A stretch of DNA of 20,109 bases. Origin: DASWDH01 sp035318505 (GTDB lineage: Bacteria; Myxococcota_A; Polyangia; Polyangiales; Polyangiaceae). Each line of letters starts with the position of its first letter. The first letter of the stretch is position 1. The stretch covers positions 1 through 20,109 of the forward strand of contig DATHEQ010000356.1 in assembly GCA_035318505.1 (NCBI GenBank), written 5' to 3'. Below the pieces are notes generated by a model. That model ran no database searches. It was not told where the DNA came from and saw only the letters and a program-made list of their open reading frames with translations. Shown here piece after piece: positions 14,218 through 20,109 of this stretch. Made by a program: the position numbers and the translations under genes.

Positions 14218-14724
14218 ATGGGGAACGAATCACCCGCAGTCGCGTCCGTTTCGGACCGTTTCTCTTCGGCGGACGTCGTCGCCCAAGCGATAGCCGACCA
14301 TCGGCATCTTCGCGGCGCGCTTCTGCCGATCTTGCACGCGATTCAAGATCGTTTGGGCTTCGTTCCGCCCGATGCCGCCCATCGCGTCGCCGACGGTCTC
14401 AACCTCTCGCACGCCGACGTGCAAGGCGTCATCAGTTTCTATCATGATTTCCGCGCCGCTCGGCCCGGGCGCCACATCATCAAGATCTGCCGCGCCGAGG
14501 CGTGTCAATCGATGGGCGGCCGGGCGCTCGAGTCGGAGTTGAAAGCCCGGCTCGGGATCGACTTCGGCGAAACCACGCCCGACGGCGCGATCACCCTCGA
14601 GCCCGTCTATTGTCTCGGCAACTGCGCTTGCTCCCCGGCGCTGATGATCGATACCGAGCTGAAAGGGCGCGTGACGCCGGAACGTCTCACGCTGCTCCTC
14701 GCGCCGCTCCGGGACAAGCCATGA
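14218..14724 (+). CDS. fdsG: NAD-dependent formate dehydrogenase, gamma subunit (NuoE-like)
   Basis: A 168-residue thioredoxin-like [2Fe-2S] subunit, related to NuoE of complex I. Four Cys ligands are present: C91 and C96 (CRAEAC) and C132 and C136 (YCLGNC). The N-terminal helical bundle (LLPILHAIQDRLGFVPPDA, about 35-53) is typical. It passes electrons in the FdsGBA complex next to the FMN/NAD site of FdsB. The reading frame is open far upstream, through fdhD, but family likeness begins at the ATG 14218. That ATG lacks a Shine-Dalgarno and directly follows a palindrome. The 3' end overlaps fdsB by 4 bp (ATGA), so the two are coupled. Confidence 0.93.
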   Translation: MGNESPAVASVSDRFSSADVVAQAIADHRHLRGALLPILHAIQDRLGFVPPDAAHRVADGLNLSHADVQGVISFYHDFRAARPGRHIIKICRAEACQSMGGRALESELKARLGIDFGETTPDGAITLEPVYCLGNCACSPALMIDTELKGRVTPERLTLLLAPLRDKP

Positions 14725-16271
14725 CCACGGTCTACGTACCCGGCGATTCGGCGGCGCGTTCGGTGGGTGCCGAAGACGCGGCGCAAGCGATCGCGCGCGC
14801 CGCGGCAGCTCGCGGCGATGACGTGACCATCGTGCGCAATGGCTCGCGCGGCATGTTCTGGCTCGAACCCATGGTGGAAGTGGTCACGGAGCAGGGGCGA
14901 ATTGCCTACGGTCCCGTCGCGCCGGGCGATGTCCCCGGTCTCTTCGACGCCGGATTTCTCGCGGGCAGGGCGCATTCATTGTGCCTCGGTCCCACGAGCG
15001 AGATCCCGTACCTCAAAAAGCAGGAGCGGCTCACGTTCGCGCGGGTGGGTGTCACCAATCCCATCGATCTCGCGGAATACGAAGCGCATGGGGGTCTGCG
15101 GGGATTGCGCGCGGCGCTGGCGATGGCTCCGCAAGACATCGTCGAAGAGGTGGTGCGCTCGGGGTTGCGCGGGCGGGGAGGGGCGGCGTTCCCCTGCGGC
15201 ATCAAGTGGCGCACGGTGCTCGGTGCCGAAGCTCGCCCGAAGTACGTCGTGTGCAATGCCGACGAAGGTGATTCGGGCACGTTCTCCGATCGCATGATCA
15301 TGGAGGGGGATCCCTTCGTGCTGCTGGAAGGAATGGCCATCGCGGGCCTCGCGGTGCAGGCCTCCAAGGGCTACATCTACCTGCGCTCGGAGTACCCCGA
15401 CGCTGAACGCACGTTGGCGCTGGCCATCGCGGCGGCGCGCCGAGCAGGACTCTTGGGCGACCATCTGCTCGGCAGTGACCGCGCGTTCGATGTCGAGGTT
15501 CGGCGCGGCGCCGGCGCGTACATCTGCGGCGAAGAGACGGCGATGCTCGAGAGCCTGGAGGGCAAGCGGGGCATGGTGCGCCCCAAGCCGCCTTTGCCTG
15601 CGCTGGAAGGGCTTTTCGGCTGTCCCACCGCGGTGAACAACGTCATCACCTTGGCCTCGGTGCCTTTCATTCTCGACATGGGCGCCAAGTCCTACGCCGA
15701 CTACGGCATGGGCCGGTCGCAGGGGACACTGCCGTTTCAGCTGGCCGGCAACATCAAGCGCGGTGGTCTCGTCGAGAAGGCGTTCGGCATCACGCTGCGC
15801 GAGCTCCTCTATGACTACGGCGGAGGCTCGGCGTCGGGACGACCCATTCGCGCGGTGCAGGTGGGCGGCCCCCTCGGGGCTTACCTGCCCGCATCACGTT
15901 TCGATACGCCGCTCGATTACGAGACGTTCGCCGCCGCGGGAGCAATGATCGGTCACGGCGGGGTGGTCGTCTTCGACGACACCGTCGATATGGCCGAGAT
16001 GGCCCGCTACGCGATGGAGTTTTGCGCCATCGAGTCTTGCGGCAAATGTACACCCTGCCGCATCGGGTCGCGACGCGGGGTCGAGGTCATCGATCACATT
16101 CGCGCCGGCCGAAAAGCGTCGGGAAACCTCGCCCTTTTGCGCGACCTCTGCGACACGATGATCCATGGTTCGCTCTGCGCGATGGGCGGCCTTACACCGG
16201 CCCCGGTCTTGAGCGCCCTCGACCATTTCCCCGAGGACTTCGGCGCGTCGCGCGGCGCCAAGCTACTATAA
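14721..16271 (+). CDS. fdsB: NAD-dependent formate dehydrogenase, beta subunit (NuoF-like, FMN/NAD)
   Basis: A 516-residue diaphorase subunit that reduces NAD+. After an N-terminal domain of about 100 residues it shows the NADH-binding glycine loop GLRGRGGAAFPCG (148-160), the NADEGDSGTFSDR segment (179-191), the FMN site GAGAYICGEETAM (263-275), and C440, C443, C446 (SCGKCTPC) with C486 for a [4Fe-4S] cluster. Homologues are NuoF and HoxF; the company of fdsA, fdsD and fdhD marks it as formate dehydrogenase. It starts by overlapping the fdsG stop and ends 25 nt before fdsA. Confidence 0.95.
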   Translation: MTTVYVPGDSAARSVGAEDAAQAIARAAAARGDDVTIVRNGSRGMFWLEPMVEVVTEQGRIAYGPVAPGDVPGLFDAGFLAGRAHSLCLGPTSEIPYLKKQERLTFARVGVTNPIDLAEYEAHGGLRGLRAALAMAPQDIVEEVVRSGLRGRGGAAFPCGIKWRTVLGAEARPKYVVCNADEGDSGTFSDRMIMEGDPFVLLEGMAIAGLAVQASKGYIYLRSEYPDAERTLALAIAAARRAGLLGDHLLGSDRAFDVEVRRGAGAYICGEETAMLESLEGKRGMVRPKPPLPALEGLFGCPTAVNNVITLASVPFILDMGAKSYADYGMGRSQGTLPFQLAGNIKRGGLVEKAFGITLRELLYDYGGGSASGRPIRAVQVGGPLGAYLPASRFDTPLDYETFAAAGAMIGHGGVVVFDDTVDMAEMARYAMEFCAIESCGKCTPCRIGSRRGVEVIDHIRAGRKASGNLALLRDLCDTMIHGSLCAMGGLTPAPVLSALDHFPEDFGASRGAKLL

Positions 16272-16296
16272 AGAATACGCCGCGAGGAGGCCCTGC

Positions 16297-19137
16297 ATGT
16301 ACTCAGTCAAGGAACCCGACGGTGGCACGCCGCGGCGCGTATCGGAGCAGCTGATCACGCTCGAGATCGACGGCGTCCGCGTCGTCGTCCCCGCTGGCAC
16401 CTCGGTGATGCGTGCTGCGGCGGGCATCGATCGACGCATTCCCAAGCTCTGCGCCACCGACACACTCGAAGCTTTCGGATCGTGCCGTCTTTGCCTGGTC
16501 GAGATCGAAGGGCGCAGGGGCTATCCCGCGTCGTGCACGACGCTGGTCGAGTCCGGGATGAAGGTGCGCACGCAATCGGAGAAGCTTGCCAAGCTGCGTC
16601 GCGGGACGATGGAGCTCTACATCTCCGATCACCCGCTCGACTGCCTGACCTGTCCCGCCAACGGCAATTGCGAGCTGCAGGAAATGGCGGGCGTGGTGGG
16701 GTTGCGCGAGGTTCGCTACGCCGACGACGGCGAGAATCATCTGAACGTCGTCAAGGACGAATCGAACCCCTACTTCACCTTCGATCCCAGCAAATGCATC
16801 GTTTGCTCGCGCTGTGTGCGCGCTTGCGAAGAAACGCAAGGGACGTTCGCGCTGACCGTGCTCGGGCGCGGCTTCGACTCCAAGATCTCTCCCGGTAACC
16901 AGGATTTTCTCTCTTCGGAGTGCGTCTCTTGCGGCGCTTGCGTGCAGGCATGTCCCACGGCGACGCTGATGGAGAAATCGGTCGTCGATAAGGGCCAGCC
17001 CGACCACAGCATCGTGACCACCTGCGCTTACTGCGGCGTCGGATGCTCGTTTCGCGCCGAGATGAAAGGCTCGGAAGTGGTGCGCATGCTGCCGAACAAG
17101 GACGGGCGCGCCAATCACGGCCATTCGTGCGTGAAGGGGCGCTTCGCCTGGGGCTACGCGACGCACCCCGACCGCATCAAGAAGCCGATGATCCGCCGCT
17201 CCATCACCGAGGCCTGGCGCGAGGTCTCGTGGGAAGAGGCCATTGGGTACGCGGCCTCCGAGTTCCGGCGCATCCAAGCCAAATACGGTCGCGGCGCCGT
17301 GGGCGGCATCACGTCGTCGCGCTGCAGCAACGAAGAGACGTTCCTCGTGCAGAAGCTCGTACGGGCCGCATTCGGGAACAACAACGTCGACACCTGCGCG
17401 CGCGTGTGTCATTCGCCGACCGGCTACGGTTTGAAGACGACGCTCGGTGAATCCGCGGGCACCCAGAACTTCGACTCCGTTCAAGATGCCGACGTGATCG
17501 TGGTCATTGGTGCGAACCCGACCGAAGCCCATCCGGTCTTTGCTTCCCAGATGAAGCGGCGGCTCCGGGAGGGGGCGAAGCTCATCGTCATCGATCCGCG
17601 CCGCATCGATCTCGTGCGGATGCCCCACGTCGAGGCGTCCTACCATCTGCAGCTTCTTCCCGGAACCAACGTTGCTCTCATGAACGCGCTCGCACATGTG
17701 GTCGTCATCGAGGGGCTGCACGACGAAGAATTCGTGCGGCGCCGCTGCGAGCCGGCCGCGTACGAGAAATGGAAGGCGTTCATCTGCGAGGAGCGCAACT
17801 CACCGGAGGCGATGGAGAGCATCACGGGTGTCCCTGCGGCAGAGGTGCGCGGTGCGGCCCGCCTCTATGCCACGGGGGGCAACGCGGCCATCTACTATGG
17901 TCTCGGCGTGACCGAGCACAGCCAGGGCTCGACGATGGTGATGGGGATCGCCAACTTGGCGATGGTCACCGGCAATCTCGGGCGCCCGGGCGTCGGTGTG
18001 AACCCGCTGCGCGGCCAGAACAACGTGCAAGGCTCTTGCGACATGGGGTCCTTTCCCCACGAGCTTCCCGGCTACCGCCATGTTTCGGATCCGGTGGTGC
18101 GCGCGTCGTTCGAGCAGGATTGGGGTGTCGAGCTCGAGCCCGAGCCGGGATTGCGCATTCCCAACATGTTCGACGCCGCGCTCGACGGATCGTTCAAGGG
18201 TCTCTACGTGCAAGGCGAAGACATCGCCCAATCCGACCCCGACACGAAGCACGTCACTCGCGCGCTCGAGTCGATGGAGTGCATCGTCGTACAAGACCTC
18301 TTCGTCAACGAGACGGCGAAGTTCGCGCACGTGTTTCTGCCGGGCTCGTCCTTTCTAGAGAAGGACGGCACGTTCACCAACGCCGAGCGGCGCATCTCGC
18401 GCGTGCGCAAGGTGATGCCGCCGCTCGCGGGTCTCTCCGATTGGGAAGTCACGGTGGCCCTCTCCGCCGCGCTCGGCTACCCGATGCACTACGACCATCC
18501 GTCGCAGATCATGGACGAGATCGCGCGCCTTACCCCCACGTTCAGCGGCGTCAGCTACGAAAAGATCGATCGCCTCGGCAGCATTCAATGGCCCTGCAAC
18601 GACAAGGCGCCCGAGGGCACCCCGGTCATGCACGAAGACGAGTTCGTGCGCGGCAAGGGCCGCTTCGTGGTCACGGGGTACGTTCCCACCGACGAACGCA
18701 CGTCCCGCAAATTCCCGCTTCTTCTCACGACCGGTCGCATCTTGACCCAGTACAACGTGGGGGCGCAGACGCGCCGCACCGCCAACGTCGCCTGGCATCA
18801 CGAAGATCGGCTCGAAATCCATCCGCACGACGCCGAGCAGCGCGGCATCCGTGATGGCGACTGGGTCGGCGTGCAAAGCCGGGCCGGCGAAACGACGCTG
18901 CGTGCCTCTCTCACCGAGCGCGTGCAGCCCGGGGTCGTGTACACGACGTTTCATCATCCGGAGTCAGGCGCGAACGTCGTGACCACCGAAAACGCGGACT
19001 GGGCCACGAGCTGCCCCGAATACAAAGTGACGGCCGTTCAAGTCAAACCCGCGGCCGAGCCGTCGATGTGGCAAAAGCGTTTCGGCGAGCAGCAGCGCGC
19101 ACAGATCGATTTGCTCCCGGGGCACGGCCGTTCCTGA
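16297..19137 (+). CDS. fdsA: NAD-dependent formate dehydrogenase, catalytic alpha subunit (Mo-bis-MGD)
   Basis: A 946-residue catalytic subunit for formate + NAD+ = CO2 + NADH, cytoplasmic. The NuoG-like N-terminus binds [2Fe-2S] (C52, C63, C66, C80), a His-ligated [4Fe-4S] (H112, C116, C119, C125) and two [4Fe-4S] (C167/170/173/177; C209/212/215/219). The molybdopterin part begins with C243, C246, C250 and C278 for the cluster next to Mo. The active site is Cys371 (codon TGT at 17407) followed by His372, in RVCHSPTG, so this is the cysteine, not the selenocysteine, type. Length and cluster set match Rhodobacter/Cupriavidus FdsA. GAGGAGG 6 nt before ATG gives strong initiation. Fds enzymes of this class are known to reduce CO2 in vitro, so either direction is possible. 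Confidence 0.97.
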   Translation: MYSVKEPDGGTPRRVSEQLITLEIDGVRVVVPAGTSVMRAAAGIDRRIPKLCATDTLEAFGSCRLCLVEIEGRRGYPASCTTLVESGMKVRTQSEKLAKLRRGTMELYISDHPLDCLTCPANGNCELQEMAGVVGLREVRYADDGENHLNVVKDESNPYFTFDPSKCIVCSRCVRACEETQGTFALTVLGRGFDSKISPGNQDFLSSECVSCGACVQACPTATLMEKSVVDKGQPDHSIVTTCAYCGVGCSFRAEMKGSEVVRMLPNKDGRANHGHSCVKGRFAWGYATHPDRIKKPMIRRSITEAWREVSWEEAIGYAASEFRRIQAKYGRGAVGGITSSRCSNEETFLVQKLVRAAFGNNNVDTCARVCHSPTGYGLKTTLGESAGTQNFDSVQDADVIVVIGANPTEAHPVFASQMKRRLREGAKLIVIDPRRIDLVRMPHVEASYHLQLLPGTNVALMNALAHVVVIEGLHDEEFVRRRCEPAAYEKWKAFICEERNSPEAMESITGVPAAEVRGAARLYATGGNAAIYYGLGVTEHSQGSTMVMGIANLAMVTGNLGRPGVGVNPLRGQNNVQGSCDMGSFPHELPGYRHVSDPVVRASFEQDWGVELEPEPGLRIPNMFDAALDGSFKGLYVQGEDIAQSDPDTKHVTRALESMECIVVQDLFVNETAKFAHVFLPGSSFLEKDGTFTNAERRISRVRKVMPPLAGLSDWEVTVALSAALGYPMHYDHPSQIMDEIARLTPTFSGVSYEKIDRLGSIQWPCNDKAPEGTPVMHEDEFVRGKGRFVVTGYVPTDERTSRKFPLLLTTGRILTQYNVGAQTRRTANVAWHHEDRLEIHPHDAEQRGIRDGDWVGVQSRAGETTLRASLTERVQPGVVYTTFHHPESGANVVTTENADWATSCPEYKVTAVQVKPAAEPSMWQKRFGEQQRAQIDLLPGHGRS

Positions 19138-19162
19138 GAACGGTCGCACAGCAAGAGGCGAC

Positions 19163-19387
19163 GTGGACGCGCACAAACTGGTCAAGATGGTCAACGGGAT
19201 CGCTGCCTTCTTCGAGGCGGACCCCGATCGCAACGCGGTTATGGAGAGCGTGGCCGGTCACCTCAAACGGTTTTGGGACCCGCGCATGCGCCGCGAGATC
19301 GTCCGCTTCGTCGACGAGCAGGGCGGCGAGGGACTAAAAGAAATCGCGCTCCTTGCCATCCGTACCCACCGCGACAAGCTCCTGTAG
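19163..19387 (+). CDS. fdsD: Formate dehydrogenase delta subunit
   Basis: A 74-residue protein with the FdsD pattern: KLVKMVNGIAAFFEADPD near the start, HLKRFWDPRMRREI (33-46) in the middle and EIALLAIRTHRDKL at the end. FdsD is needed for an active FdsGBA enzyme in Rhodobacter and in related organisms, probably by helping cofactor insertion together with FdhD. GTG is the start, with AGAGG 4 nt before it, 25 nt behind fdsA, so it closes the operon. It is short, acidic/basic and without cysteines or membrane segments. Confidence 0.88.
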   Translation: MDAHKLVKMVNGIAAFFEADPDRNAVMESVAGHLKRFWDPRMRREIVRFVDEQGGEGLKEIALLAIRTHRDKLL

Positions 19388-19420
19388 GGCGCGACATGCG
19401 TAGGCGTCATGCCGTCGCCC
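19387..19420 (+). terminator. Bulged hairpin after fdsD (weak terminator candidate)
   Basis: GGGCG(CG)AC at 19387-19395 can pair with GTCGCCC at 19414-19420. It begins at the last base of the fdsD stop codon and lies in the 47-bp gap to the convergent kinase gene. The stem is bulged and lacks a T-run. Confidence 0.3.
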
Positions 19421-19434
19421 TGACGGGCTCGCAC

Positions 19435-20109
<675 letters not shown>

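Noticed and set aside
17395..17425. Selenocysteine formate dehydrogenase
   Set aside because: The active-site codon is TGT (Cys371), there is no in-frame TGA.
16303..17721. 472-residue minus-strand ORF opposite fdsA
   Set aside because: Shadow of fdsA; no motifs and no start signal.
14218..19137. Part of complex I (nuoE-nuoF-nuoG) or a NAD-reducing hydrogenase
   Set aside because: The third gene has the formate dehydrogenase active-site Cys-His and molybdopterin domain, and fdhD and fdsD flank the set; no other nuo or hydrogenase genes are present.

Overview
The window is GC-rich DNA that most resembles a myxobacterium (Myxococcota, probably class Polyangia). The reasons are very GC-rich third codon positions in the metabolic genes, lipoproteins with long Gly/Ser/Thr/Ala spacers (repeated GGTGGAT / SGGTGGATGG), frequent TTG and GTG start codons, and a hybrid histidine kinase. 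No tRNA, rRNA, CRISPR array, phage or insertion sequence was seen. Two genes are cut by the window edges: the lipoprotein at the left and the kinase at the right.

Layout. 1-300 (-): start of a Gly-rich repeat lipoprotein. 657-1871 (-): membrane-anchored metallo-beta-lactamase-fold hydrolase of the NAPE-PLD/RomA type. 2162-3238 (+): exported cyclase-family (kynurenine-formamidase-like) protein. 3339-3716 (-): small Cys-rich lipoprotein. 3796-9584 (-): a five-gene run of FAD/ferredoxin NAD(P)H oxidoreductase, korA, korB, an ACT-domain protein and a GNAT acetyltransferase, tightly spaced or overlapping except for a 72-nt gap after korB. 9585-10212: an intergenic region of about 630 bp. 10213-11406 (+): membrane GT2 glycosyltransferase. 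11409-13091 (-): formate-tetrahydrofolate ligase (fhs). 13262-19387 (+): fdhD followed by fdsG, fdsB, fdsA and fdsD, a complete NAD-dependent molybdenum formate dehydrogenase set. 19435-20109 (-): end of a hybrid histidine kinase.

How it works together (inference). Two one-carbon/CO2 modules lie within about 15 kb. KorAB interconverts 2-oxoglutarate + CoA and succinyl-CoA + CO2 with ferredoxin, and the co-transcribed flavoprotein carries its own two [4Fe-4S] clusters and could link that ferredoxin pool to NAD(P)H. FdsGBAD interconverts formate + NAD+ and CO2 + NADH; FdhD sulfurates its Mo cofactor; the divergently encoded Fhs charges formate onto tetrahydrofolate. The region therefore sits at a formate/CO2/2-oxoglutarate node. 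The least conventional features are the adjacent, 4-bp-overlapping ACT and GNAT genes behind korB, which look like a split version of an amino-acid-regulated acetyltransferase, and a perfect operator-like palindrome over a possible leaderless promoter of fdsG.
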